From: Candidatus Pacearchaeota archaeon
GTDB taxonomy: Archaea; Nanobdellota; Nanobdellia; Pacearchaeales; GW2011-AR1
Reading direction: 5' to 3'
NCBI GenBank assembly: GCA_017608405.1
Contig: JAFCFX010000002.1
Location: 1 to 43,533, forward strand
DNA: 43,533 nucleotides
How positions within the stretch are numbered: the first letter of the stretch is position 1; each line of letters opens with the position of its first letter. The notes below the pieces were generated by a model. The model did no database searches and was not told where the DNA came from. It worked only from the letters and a program-made list of their open reading frames with translations. Positions 19,169 to 28,157 of this stretch are shown one piece after another. Position numbers and translations under genes: made by a program.

Positions 19169-20314
19169 TTAGTACCAATTAGTCAAATTATCAAAATTAA
19201 AATATATGGATTTAGTTAGCAAATCATTAGAAATTCTTTTTAAATTTTTATTATCAAATAATTCTATGGCTGTTTCTACTATGCCTTGCGTGTTCTTCAA
19301 TTGATTATAAGTCGTTAAATCGCCAACAGCTTTGGCTGCTCCAACCCCAAAAGCTGTAGCGGCTGTTCCAACTCCCATGTAAATTGGGCCGGAATCAATA
19401 TTAGCAGACTTAGCAACTTCTTCTGGAAATTCTCTAAAACCAGCAAAAAAAACAAGATCTTTTTTAAAATATTTTTTGTAATTTTCCCAAAGTTCTTTTG
19501 ATTCATCTAGAGCAAAATTAGACATATATCTTACACTCCAAGAAATAGCACATCCTCTTGGAATTTTTCCGTAATCAATTCCTGCAACTTCTGAAAATGG
19601 AAGCCCTGTTTTTTCATCTGTTGCTTTATTTTGCATATATGTAAGCCATTCTTTAATGGGCCTCTCTGATAAATTTTTATCAAAATTTTTATCAAAAACA
19701 TATAAGGAATAAAGAGTTACTGTTTGATCTGCTGGCCACCTATATTTAAGATGATTATAGGATCTAACATGTTTATGTTCATCTTCTATGGTCTTTTTTG
19801 TTAGGTGTTTTGAGATTTTCTCGTTAAGTTCTTGGTATTTGTTATCCCCCTTTACTCTTTGATAAGCTCCAAGGATAACATTTAAATGACTGAGATATAT
19901 TCCGTTATTCTCTAAATCTCCAATATCTAAAATTTCTTCTTTATAAGGAGAAATTTTATCATCTAAAGTTATATTAACAACTCTTTCTAATAGAGATCCT
20001 ACTTCTTTTCTTCTGTTAGGGTTTTTTATTGAAAATCCCACAAGGCCTTCTGCCATATTAGATAAAGCATAAATTCCCATTTCTGATGTTTGTATATTGA
20101 TTTTGTTAAATCCTTCAAAAGGGGCTAATAGAAATTCTTTAATAGATTTATATTCCTCTGTATCTTGTACTTCTTTTACAACATTTTCCAACTTTAATCC
20201 TTTTTGTGAAATCTTTTGTTCTTGGATTAGAATCTTCTCTGGTCTATTAATTTGAGGATTTCCTAATAACAAAGCAGCTAATAATGATATTGTAAAAACT
20301 TTCTTTCTTACCAT
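19169..20314 (-). CDS. Predicted secreted alpha/alpha-barrel-like protein (possibly linalool dehydratase/isomerase-like fold)
   Basis: Signal-like N-terminus; 'KIPRGCAISWSVRYMSNF', 'GFREFPEEV', 'DSGPIYMGVGTAATAFGVGAAKAVGD' resemble motifs of LDI-like alpha/alpha barrels; family recalled from motif only. Confidence 0.4.
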   Translation of the reverse strand: MVRKKVFTISLLAALLLGNPQINRPEKILIQEQKISQKGLKLENVVKEVQDTEEYKSIKEFLLAPFEGFNKINIQTSEMGIYALSNMAEGLVGFSIKNPNRRKEVGSLLERVVNITLDDKISPYKEEILDIGDLENNGIYLSHLNVILGAYQRVKGDNKYQELNEKISKHLTKKTIEDEHKHVRSYNHLKYRWPADQTVTLYSLYVFDKNFDKNLSERPIKEWLTYMQNKATDEKTGLPFSEVAGIDYGKIPRGCAISWSVRYMSNFALDESKELWENYKKYFKKDLVFFAGFREFPEEVAKSANIDSGPIYMGVGTAATAFGVGAAKAVGDLTTYNQLKNTQGIVETAIELFDNKNLKRISNDLLTKSIYFNFDNLTNWY

Positions 20315-20423
20315 TTTTTCTGTAAAAGTAGTTTATATATAAAGTTTTCTATTATTGTCATTTTATAGGAGTTACATATAGGAAGATTTATAAACCTAAT
20401 ATTACTTGAAAAATTAAGTTAGA

Positions 20424-20966
20424 ATGGCAATAAAAGATTATTCATTTACAAAATACAACCAAGAATTAATAGATCACTTAGTAAGACATTTGCAAGGTAG
20501 CCAGACAGCAGGATCACATTTTATAAAAGGTGCTTTTCCAACTGCAAAATCTTTAGTTGACTATGCTCATGAGCATATTCAAGAATATGATGGGGATAAA
20601 TTAGTTAAGAGTGTTGACACTGGAAAAACAATTGGTTATGATTCCTTAGTTTCATTAGAAAATCTTCCTGAATCTGCTAGTGTATCTCAAGAACCAAGAG
20701 GTAGAGAGGGATACTTAGCTAATATGGTAAGGGGGGTGGAGAAACACCCAACAAGTAAGATGGTTATTGTTGCAGGGCCTATTGACGAAGCTAATCATGG
20801 TTTTTATACTATTTATCCTGGAGAAATCGCTCCACCTTTTCCAGCAACAAGAGAAAAATTAGAAGAAATGGGTTACTCTGGAAAAGATTTAGAAGAACAA
20901 GTTAAAGTCAATAAGGGTTATAAGGAATTTTGGGACAATCACGGATTTGTTATAGGGGAAAAATAA
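20424..20966 (+). CDS. Hypothetical protein (180 aa)
   Basis: Conserved-looking motifs 'PRGREGYLANMVRGVEKHPTSKMVIVAGPIDEANHGFYTIYPGEIAPPFP'. Confidence 0.7.
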   Translation: MAIKDYSFTKYNQELIDHLVRHLQGSQTAGSHFIKGAFPTAKSLVDYAHEHIQEYDGDKLVKSVDTGKTIGYDSLVSLENLPESASVSQEPRGREGYLANMVRGVEKHPTSKMVIVAGPIDEANHGFYTIYPGEIAPPFPATREKLEEMGYSGKDLEEQVKVNKGYKEFWDNHGFVIGEK

Positions 20967-20967
20967 A

Positions 20968-21369
20968 ATGGAAAAAGAAAAAACATTAAAAAATAAGGTT
21001 TTAAATAAAATAGGAAAAGCTACAGCCTGGACTCTTGAAAAAGGAGTTTCTGAATTAGCCTTAATTGGAGGGATTTTTTCAGCAACAAATACAGGAAATT
21101 ATTTTGAAAAAGTTGGAACAGGAATTATTGGTCCTTCCAAAGTTTTATATTCTGGAGCTAAAGCATATATTACAAATGAAGGATTTAGAGATGTTGCCAA
21201 TAATCAAATTTTAGAAGCTATGCAAGGCATAGGAAATATTGCTGGAAACATAGTTGATAGCCCTATTGAAACCGGGTTTGCTGCAGCAACAACTTGGGGG
21301 TTATATAAATCAATTCCAATAGCCTCAAAAAAGATAAGAAGACATTATTCAGATAAAAAGAGAAAATGA
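20968..21369 (+). CDS. Hypothetical protein (133 aa), possible membrane-associated
   Basis: ORF immediately after the preceding gene; glycine/alanine-rich hydrophobic stretches. Confidence 0.6.
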   Translation: MEKEKTLKNKVLNKIGKATAWTLEKGVSELALIGGIFSATNTGNYFEKVGTGIIGPSKVLYSGAKAYITNEGFRDVANNQILEAMQGIGNIAGNIVDSPIETGFAAATTWGLYKSIPIASKKIRRHYSDKKRK

Positions 21370-21767
21370 AATTTAAGATAAGGGGGCATCATTTAGAAGA
21401 ATTAGCATCAGATCTTAAATGGAATAGAGATTCTTATTTAATTGATAGTATGCGAGCTAATCCACAAGAAAAAGTTGTTGTGATTAATACTTATGATGAT
21501 TTTTGCAAAAGAATTTGTAAATTAAAATGTGATGAAAACAAAGAAAATTTACCTAATTGGGATAAGGCCTTTACTAATCTTAATGGTTTTGAGTTAAATA
21601 GGTCTTATTCTGCTGAAGAATTTCTTAATAAAATGCAAAATATGGGTAAAGAAAGAAGAGGTTTTGCCACATCTGACGTGGTTATGGAATGCGGACAAAA
21701 CATGACTTATGATGAAATACTAGAATATCTTTCTGAAGTTTATTTTGATTTTGGAAAGCTATTTTAG
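21366..21767 (+). CDS. Hypothetical protein, DUF1284-like (KIRGHHL)
   Basis: 4-nt ATGA overlap with upstream gene; 'MKFKIRGHHLEEL' and 'DDFCKRICKLKCDEN' resemble DUF1284-type N-terminal RxHHL and Cys motifs. Confidence 0.5.
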   Translation: MKFKIRGHHLEELASDLKWNRDSYLIDSMRANPQEKVVVINTYDDFCKRICKLKCDENKENLPNWDKAFTNLNGFELNRSYSAEEFLNKMQNMGKERRGFATSDVVMECGQNMTYDEILEYLSEVYFDFGKLF

Positions 21768-21864
21768 GTGGCGACATATGTCACCAGGGAGCACAGTGGA
21801 GTGGTTTTAGTTAACTTTATAATATATATTTTCCAATATATACTATCAAAAGGAGGTTAAAAAT

Positions 21865-22059
21865 ATGTGTAACCATAAATTGTGGGGTATTATTCTTGGT
21901 GTAGTAATTATCTTATTCACACTTTGGGATACTGTTGCATGGACTAGTTGGTTAGTAGTAATTGCGGGTATTATAATTTTATTTTATGCTTTTAAAGGTG
22001 ATTGTTGTACTTGTGAGACAGAGGCTCCAGTAAAAGCCAAGCCTAAGAAGAAAAAATAA
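21865..22059 (+). CDS. Small membrane protein (64 aa, two TM, Lys-rich tail)
   Basis: ORF with strong Shine-Dalgarno 'aaggaggt' upstream; 'CNHKLWGIILGVVIILFTLWDTVAWTSWLVVIAGIIILFYAF'. Confidence 0.7.
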   Translation: MCNHKLWGIILGVVIILFTLWDTVAWTSWLVVIAGIIILFYAFKGDCCTCETEAPVKAKPKKKK

Positions 22060-22061
22060 TT

Positions 22062-24392
22062 TTATTCTTTGTTTTCTAATTTTTTCTTGTAAGCTTCAAT
22101 TCTTTCTTTATTAGTAGAACATGCTGGGTTGAAACAAAAAAACCAGGGTTTTTTCGCTTTTCTTAAAGATATTAGCTTTGGAAAACCACATTCTTCGCAA
22201 ACTTTGTCTGTTTTTTTAATTACCCCCTTTGGAGGAAGACTAAAAGTAGTTTTGCAATCTGGATAAGCATTACATGCAATAAAATGTCTTCTCGTTTTCC
22301 TAGAATAAGTAATAGCTAATTCTCCTTTTTTACAGATAGGGCAAGGGCATAATGTGTTTTCTTTTTTTTGCTGTTCTCTTAATTCGAGATTTGCTTGTAA
22401 AAGTTCTTTTCCTATTTGTTTTTCATTTTTTTCAAAATCTTTTGAAATATTAGTTATTGTTTTTTTAGCCTTGTTTATGACTTTTTTTTCCTTCAAAGCA
22501 AAATCTTTTTTCGCTTCTACAATTTTTTCCATTTCTTCTTCAAAACTTCTTGTTAATTTTTCATCTATGATTATTGGGGAATATTTCTCGAGTGTTTTAA
22601 TTAATGATATTCCTAGGGCGGTGGCTTCAATAGATTTTTCTTTAATATACCCCCTATCGTAAAGAGTTTCTAAAATACTAGACCTGGTGGCCTTGGTTCC
22701 AAGATTTCTTTTTTCAAGTTCAGAAAGTATTGAAGCTGGAGAATATCTTTTTGGGGGCTGAGTTTGTTTTTCTTCTGTTTTTGCATTTATTATTTTTACT
22801 TCTCCTTCTAAATCAGGAATATCAATTTCTTTTAGTTTTATAGGATAAATTTCTGTCCAAGCTTTTTTTCTTATTGAAGAGCCCCTGGCAGTAAAAATTA
22901 AATTATCAACTTTAGCTTTCACTGTTTTATTATCAACAATTGCATTATCACAGAAAAGAGCTAAAAACCTTTTTGCAATTAAATTATATATTTTTTCTTC
23001 ATCACTTGATAAGATTTGAGTATTTCCTGTTGGATAAATTGAAGGATGTGCAGGATCTGATTTTTTGCCTTCAATTGGTTTTTTCTTTGTTATAAGATGC
23101 TCTACATTGTATTTTTTTGCAATTTTTTGCAAAATTGTTTTATAATCTACTGATTCTGGAAGTTTTTGACTTGAAGTTCTTGGATAGGAAATTAACCCAG
23201 CTAAGTAGAGGGATTGGGCTGCTTTTAGTGTGTTTGCAGGAGTTATGCCATGAAATTTATATGCTTCTATTTGCAGAGTTGTGAGATTAAAAGGGGGATT
23301 TGGAACAAGGATATTTTCTTTTTTTTCTGTTGTTGCTTGAGCTGTTTTTCCTTTTAAATCTTGAAATTTTTTTAATTCTGATTTTTTGAAAATATCTTTG
23401 TTGTGTTTTAATTCAAGAACATGTGAATTTTTGACTGTTATGAACACTTGCCAATATTTTTCTGATTTAAACCCCTGTATTGATCTTTCTTTTTGAACTA
23501 TTAAATTTAAAGCAGGACCCTGAACTCTTCCTATAGACATTATTCTAAATTTTCCTGTTGTTTTTATTGCATTCATTAATGCTCTTGAGAGATTTATTCC
23601 ATAAAACCAATCTAAATAATGCCTTGTTTCTCCTGCAATGGCCTGCCCCCAACTCAAATTTGCAGATTTTGATTCATATGCTTTGTTTAATTCTGCGTCT
23701 GTTAAAGCTGAAAATTTCATTCTATTTGCTTCTTTTTGACCACAAATAAATCTAATTACATTTAATCCGATTACTTCTCCCTCTATATCGTAATCTGTCG
23801 CGACTGTTAGACTTCCTGCATTTTTAGCTAGTCTTAAAATAGTATCATAGTATCTTTTTGTAAAATCTTTTTTTCTTACGAGATAATTTGGCATCCAGCC
23901 TATATCAAAACTGGGGATAGAAGCTCCTGAATTATTTTGACTTAAAGTAAATAAATGTCCTACTGCACAAGCCACAATTATTTTTTTTCCTTGTCTGTCC
24001 ACTTCGTAATATGGTACTTTGTTTAGTGTTTGTTGGACTGCGCTTCCTAGTGCAGCTGCGATTTTTGCTGCTGCTTGAGGTTTTTCTGTAATTACTAATT
24101 CATATCCTGATTTTTTTAAATTAATTTTTGGAGCAGAATAAGGTTCTTCTTTGGTTTTTGTTTTCTTACTATTTTTTCTTCTTTTTCTCGGTTTTGTTTC
24201 TTTCTCTATTGTTTCTATTGTTTCTCTCGATGGCTTTTTGTATTTAACTTCTATTGCTTGTTTAATTATTTCTTGTTTTGGTGGTTTTTCTTTTACAGGA
24301 ACGTCTATTGTTTTTTTTATTGTTTCAGTATCAACTGGAAAATAATTTTCTACTATTTTTTCTTCTCTGGTCTTTTTTTCCTTGCGACGCAT
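22062..24392 (-). CDS. topA: DNA topoisomerase I (type IA) with basic N-terminal extension
   Basis: Toprim 'ELVITEKPQAAAKIAAAL', 'TDYDIEGEVIGLNVI', active-site 'GLISYPRTSSQKLP', C-terminal Zn ribbons. Confidence 0.95.
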   Translation of the reverse strand: MRRKEKKTREEKIVENYFPVDTETIKKTIDVPVKEKPPKQEIIKQAIEVKYKKPSRETIETIEKETKPRKRRKNSKKTKTKEEPYSAPKINLKKSGYELVITEKPQAAAKIAAALGSAVQQTLNKVPYYEVDRQGKKIIVACAVGHLFTLSQNNSGASIPSFDIGWMPNYLVRKKDFTKRYYDTILRLAKNAGSLTVATDYDIEGEVIGLNVIRFICGQKEANRMKFSALTDAELNKAYESKSANLSWGQAIAGETRHYLDWFYGINLSRALMNAIKTTGKFRIMSIGRVQGPALNLIVQKERSIQGFKSEKYWQVFITVKNSHVLELKHNKDIFKKSELKKFQDLKGKTAQATTEKKENILVPNPPFNLTTLQIEAYKFHGITPANTLKAAQSLYLAGLISYPRTSSQKLPESVDYKTILQKIAKKYNVEHLITKKKPIEGKKSDPAHPSIYPTGNTQILSSDEEKIYNLIAKRFLALFCDNAIVDNKTVKAKVDNLIFTARGSSIRKKAWTEIYPIKLKEIDIPDLEGEVKIINAKTEEKQTQPPKRYSPASILSELEKRNLGTKATRSSILETLYDRGYIKEKSIEATALGISLIKTLEKYSPIIIDEKLTRSFEEEMEKIVEAKKDFALKEKKVINKAKKTITNISKDFEKNEKQIGKELLQANLELREQQKKENTLCPCPICKKGELAITYSRKTRRHFIACNAYPDCKTTFSLPPKGVIKKTDKVCEECGFPKLISLRKAKKPWFFCFNPACSTNKERIEAYKKKLENKE

Positions 24393-24430
24393 CTTTATTT
24401 AGAAGAAATAGGCTTTTTAAGGGTTTTTGA

Positions 24431-25099
24431 TTAAATCTCAAAAACTTTGGCCCTTCTAGATACATTAATTACCCTGGTTTTGCCAATATTTTCTTCAAGA
24501 CCAGAGGCTTCATGAATGTGTGAGCATATTGCTAAGTCTGGTTTAAATTGTTCTATTGCTTTTCTTATGCCTTTTGAACCAGGCCATCCAGAAAATTCTG
24601 ATTTACTATCTTCAGGATGCATGTGTGTAACCATTATTTTCTTTTTTAGATTTTTTACTTTGTCATGACTTTTTTTTAATAAGTTAAATATTTCAGAGTC
24701 TTTGAGCATGAAGACCCCCATATCTGCTGTGCCTGCTCCAAAAAAACCAATATTATTTTTTTTAAATGAATAACCATGTAGATGTTTTGCATAAGGTGCA
24801 TATGCTTCTGCTAAAAATTCTGTTGTAGAGATTGACTCATGATTTCCTGGAATAATTAAAACATCTTTTTTTGCTTTGGCAAAGGGGCCAACAATATCTT
24901 TAATAGATGTTTCAGCAAATGTTAGGTCTCCTGCTAAGATTATGATATCTATATTTTCTTTTTTTGCTTTTTCAGCTAATTTTTTTACAAGTCCTGTGTC
25001 TCCATGAATGTCCCCGACTGCGAGGATTTTTGTTTTGGTTTGCTTTTTAAGCGAATCAGACCGAACTTGTGAGAGTCTTTTGAGTTTTTGTTTAACCAT
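24431..25099 (-). CDS. Metallophosphoesterase
   Basis: 'AVGDIHGD', 'AGDLTFAE', 'IPGNHES', 'THMHPED', 'CSHIHEASG'. Confidence 0.88.
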   Translation of the reverse strand: MVKQKLKRLSQVRSDSLKKQTKTKILAVGDIHGDTGLVKKLAEKAKKENIDIIILAGDLTFAETSIKDIVGPFAKAKKDVLIIPGNHESISTTEFLAEAYAPYAKHLHGYSFKKNNIGFFGAGTADMGVFMLKDSEIFNLLKKSHDKVKNLKKKIMVTHMHPEDSKSEFSGWPGSKGIRKAIEQFKPDLAICSHIHEASGLEENIGKTRVINVSRRAKVFEI

Positions 25100-25170
25100 A
25101 AAATAATTAGAGAGGAGAAGTTAATAAGGGTTACGAAATTCGAATTTTCACCCATATAGAGGAATGAAAA

Positions 25171-25216
25171 TATATATTCCAAAACATTTATAAGTAAGAC
25201 CCTTTCTGAATATATA
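25171..25216. promoter_or_regulatory. Putative promoter/operator: 9-bp inverted repeat (tatatattc ... gaatatata) flanking TATA-like 'catttataa'
   Basis: tatatattc 25171-25179; TATA-like ~25185-25193; gaatatata 25208-25216; upstream of wHTH gene at 25244. Confidence 0.4.
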
Positions 25217-25243
25217 CATTGAAACACATGCATTACAATTAAA

Positions 25244-25510
25244 ATGAAAGACAATTTTGATATCTTTTTTCGAAGGAAGCCAGCCTTGATGTTGGTATCT
25301 TTAAAGAAGAATGTCAGGATGCGGTATGGTAGTATTTTGGCTAAAGAAGTGGATTGTACATACAGCCACGCAGTAAAAATTCTACAGACACTTGAGTCTT
25401 TGAAATTGGTTGATTTTGAGAAAAAGGGGCGAATTAAAATTATAAGATTGACCAAGAAAGGTAGAGTAGTTGCAGACGCAATTGAGAATATTCAAAGTTT
25501 GATTAGATGA
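25244..25510 (+). CDS. Winged-helix transcriptional regulator (88 aa)
   Basis: 'MRYGSILAKEVDCTYSHAVKILQTLESLKLVDFEKKGRIKIIRLTKKGRVVADAI' wHTH pattern. Confidence 0.75.
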   Translation: MKDNFDIFFRRKPALMLVSLKKNVRMRYGSILAKEVDCTYSHAVKILQTLESLKLVDFEKKGRIKIIRLTKKGRVVADAIENIQSLIR

Positions 25511-25626
25511 TTCTGAATTAGCCGCCCCTGAGATTTGACTTGTATTTGGGAATGTGTTAGCTAGAGGTAGAAGTGAGTGGCCCTGGACTAAAATTAAAAT
25601 TTCGTCAGAGAACCCTAATAGAATTA

Positions 25627-25700
25627 TGGCCCTGGAGGGATTTGAACCCCCGACACCCAGATTAAGAGTCTGGTGCTCTGCCAAACTGAGCTACAGAGCC
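25627..25700 (-). tRNA. tRNA-Lys (CTT)
   Basis: Revcomp GGCTCTGTAGCTCAGTTTGGCAGAGCACCAGACTCTTAATCTGGGTGTCGGGGGTTCAAATCCCTCCAGGGCCA; cloverleaf with anticodon loop CTCTTAA; CCA not encoded. Confidence 0.95.
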
Positions 25701-25745
25701 ATTAAATAACTAGAAATAATTTGTTTAAAAAAGTATTTATCGTAT

Positions 25746-26054
25746 TTATCTATACTCGCGCCAGGTGTTTTCACATTTTGTGCACTTGAAGAACTTAGTT
25801 TCTGATTCATCACCTGATCGTGTTTGGACTGTCCAAAAATATGCCTTCTCGTTTTTACATTTTCTACAGGTTTCATTGATTATTGGAAGAATCTGGGTGT
25901 CTTTATTAGAAACAACTGCAATTTCTTTTTGTTCATCTATTTTTTCAGAAGTTTTTAAATTTACTTTTTCTTTTCTAGAATAATTACACCTAGCACACCC
26001 ATAATTTTTTCTTTTCTGTATTAATACTGCACCACATTTCGGGCAAAATTCCAT
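25746..26054 (-). CDS. tfs: Transcription factor S (TFS; TFIIS/RpoM-like)
   Basis: Two zinc ribbons: 'MEFCPKCGAVLIQ...YGCARCNY' and 'CRKCKNEKAYFWTVQTRSGDESETKFFKCTKCENTWREY'. Confidence 0.95.
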   Translation of the reverse strand: MEFCPKCGAVLIQKRKNYGCARCNYSRKEKVNLKTSEKIDEQKEIAVVSNKDTQILPIINETCRKCKNEKAYFWTVQTRSGDESETKFFKCTKCENTWREYR

Positions 26055-26088
26055 CTTAGTCTTGAACTCTCTTTATTTAAAAAGCTTT

Positions 26089-26715
26089 CTAATTTGCTTT
26101 GCAAAGACCTCTTTCTGATTCTGATTTAGTCCATTCAAAGAATATTAGTTTTCCCCACCCAACATAGGGGGCTAATTTGAAAACGGCTTGACCAACTAAT
26201 TGATCTTCTGTTATTTCTTTTTCAACTTCTAATTGGCCCTTATTGTTGTCCCCTACTGTTGAAAAAGTATATGTTCCATTTTGATTTTTTATTTTTATTA
26301 TTCTATGAATCAGCGGGTTTCTATAGTTTGCTTCAAAAATTATTACATCCCCCACTTTTAATTTTTCAGGTTTAGCTTTTACAACAAACAGAATATCTCC
26401 CTTGTTAAATCCTTTTTTAAATATGTATTCTTCAAAGTCTAGTTTATTTATTATATATCTTTGATATTTGATTTCGTGATTATCCCACCACTCATCATAA
26501 TCTGAGAAGAGATTGCCTTCATGATACATTGAACAAGATTCTACAATTGCCAAGGGCAAGGCTGTTCCTGTGATAAAGCTTAGGGTTGGAAAGAAAATAA
26601 ATTTTATAAATATAAATAAAAATAAAATTGAAAATATCCACCCTTTCCAAGTATCATCTTTCCAGAGCAGATGCCAAAATTTTTTCGAATATTTTTTTAA
26701 ACTCCCTCTTTGCAT
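26089..26715 (-). CDS. Signal peptidase I (Sec11-like)
   Basis: 'IVESCSMYHEG' catalytic Ser box, 'KGDILFVVKAKPEKLKVGDVIIFE', 'PLIHRIIKI' His box, 'TVGDNN'. Confidence 0.9.
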   Translation of the reverse strand: MQRGSLKKYSKKFWHLLWKDDTWKGWIFSILFLFIFIKFIFFPTLSFITGTALPLAIVESCSMYHEGNLFSDYDEWWDNHEIKYQRYIINKLDFEEYIFKKGFNKGDILFVVKAKPEKLKVGDVIIFEANYRNPLIHRIIKIKNQNGTYTFSTVGDNNKGQLEVEKEITEDQLVGQAVFKLAPYVGWGKLIFFEWTKSESERGLCKAN

Positions 26716-26767
26716 GTGAAGGATAATTATTTATGGTTTTTAAGAGTTTTGATAAATAGTATTTATT

Positions 26768-27694
26768 TTATCTATACTGGGTTTTATCTTCTTCTTTTAA
26801 AGAATCTATGGCGGTTCCTTTCATTCCTGCTGCAAGGGGTTTAGAAGCTTCCATTAATACTTTTGAATTTTTCCAGTTTTTTACAGAATCTACTATTGCC
26901 TTGGCTCTTTTTTCAGGATCTTTTGATTTGAATATGCCGCTTCCAACAAAAACACCGTCTGAACCCAACACCATCATGTATACTGCATCTGCGGGGGTTG
27001 CTATTCCCCCTGCTGCGTAATTGAGCACAGGGAGTTTTTTTAGTTTGCCAATTTCTTGAATTAATTTCTCAGGAACACCATATTCTTTTGCTTTTTCTAA
27101 GATTTTGTGACCCATATTTTCCACACCCTGATCCCCATAGAATTCTCCTAACTCATATAGTCCAACTAGTTCTGCTATTCCTTGTCTTATTTTTCTCATA
27201 TGAATTACTGCTTCTTTAACATCCCCTGTTCCAGCTTCTCCCTTTGTTCTTATCATTACTGCTCCTTCGTTTATTCTTCTTAGGGCTTCACCTAAATTTC
27301 TAGCTCCACAAACAAAAGGTGTTTTAAATTGTGTTTTGTCTATGTGGTATGAATCTGCTGGAGTTAATACTTCACTTTCGTCTATGAAATCAACTCCAAT
27401 TTCTTCGAGTATTTTCGCTTCTGCATAATGCCCTATTCTTGCTTTAGCCATAACTGGAATTTTTACTGTGTTAATTATTTCTTCAATTTTTTTTACTGGG
27501 GCTGTTCTTGCAACTGCTTTTTCTTTTCTAATGTCTGCCGGTACTTGGTATAATGCCATTACTGAAACTGCTCCTGCATCTTCTGCTATTTTTGCTTGTT
27601 CGCCACTAGTGACATCCATGATGACTCCGTCGAGAAAACCCTCTAAGAACTTTTTGTTTTCTTTTTTTGGATGTGATTTTTTTCCTGAATTCAT
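26768..27694 (-). CDS. pdxS: Pyridoxal 5'-phosphate synthase subunit PdxS
   Basis: '[26 protein letters not shown]', 'VPADIR', '[14 protein letters not shown]', '[10 protein letters not shown]', '[11 protein letters not shown]'. Confidence 0.97.
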   Translation of the reverse strand: MNSGKKSHPKKENKKFLEGFLDGVIMDVTSGEQAKIAEDAGAVSVMALYQVPADIRKEKAVARTAPVKKIEEIINTVKIPVMAKARIGHYAEAKILEEIGVDFIDESEVLTPADSYHIDKTQFKTPFVCGARNLGEALRRINEGAVMIRTKGEAGTGDVKEAVIHMRKIRQGIAELVGLYELGEFYGDQGVENMGHKILEKAKEYGVPEKLIQEIGKLKKLPVLNYAAGGIATPADAVYMMVLGSDGVFVGSGIFKSKDPEKRAKAIVDSVKNWKNSKVLMEASKPLAAGMKGTAIDSLKEEDKTQYR

Positions 27695-27803
27695 GATTAA
27701 ATTAATGCGTTGTACTTTTTAAGCATTTCTGGTTTTTTTAGGATTTTAATGGCAAGGGGTCACCAAAACATTTAAATAGTATATATTGGTCTGTGTATAC
27801 ACA

Positions 27804-28157
27804 ATGGGAGACATATTTGATAACCCAATTTTATGTAAAAAGTGTAATTCTAAGATGAAGAAGGGCAAGATTGCTAAAAATGGATTTTTATTAAGAGCAT
27901 TGGCTTGTCCAAAGTGCAGTGAAAAACTTATTCATCCTATTGATGAGCAAGAATACAATAAATTTATAAATTTAAAAAATAAAGAATTTAGAGTTAAGAT
28001 GAGGCTTGTTGGAAATAGTTATGCTGTATCAATACCCAAAGAAATAGTTTGTTTTATGAATGAACAAAAGAAAATAATGGATGATATGGTGAGATTATGT
28101 TTTGAAGAAACAGGAAGAGTCAGTTTAAATTTTGATAGATTATTAAATAGAAAATGA
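27804..28157 (+). CDS. Zinc-ribbon + AbrB/SpoVT-like domain protein
   Basis: 'CKKCNSKMKKG...LACPKCSEKL' and 'EFRVKMRLVGNSYAVSIPKEIVCFM'; ATGA overlap with the Cdc48 gene; start at 27804 (ORF-track start 27786). Confidence 0.55.
   Translation: MGDIFDNPILCKKCNSKMKKGKIAKNGFLLRALACPKCSEKLIHPIDEQEYNKFINLKNKEFRVKMRLVGNSYAVSIPKEIVCFMNEQKKIMDDMVRLCFEETGRVSLNFDRLLNRK

Noticed and set aside
22354-24345. Plus-strand Phe/Ser/Leu-rich ORFs opposite topA
   Set aside because: Antisense shadow ORFs of an AT-rich, Lys-rich gene.
24985-25455. 156-aa minus ORF overlapping the metallophosphoesterase and the wHTH gene
   Set aside because: Antisense to the better-supported wHTH ORF and out of frame with the metallophosphoesterase; no protein-family signal.
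25578-25636. 10-bp direct repeat tggccctgga at the tRNA-Lys 3' end and 49 bp away, as a possible att site
   Set aside because: Too short to distinguish from chance, no intact integrase or element boundary nearby.
25382-25876. ORFs 25382-25684 and 25691-25876 on the minus strand
   Set aside because: They run across or beside the tRNA-Lys gene and overlap wHTH/TFS coding regions; sequence such as 'MAEHQTLNLGVGGSNPSRA' is the classic mistranslation of a tRNA.
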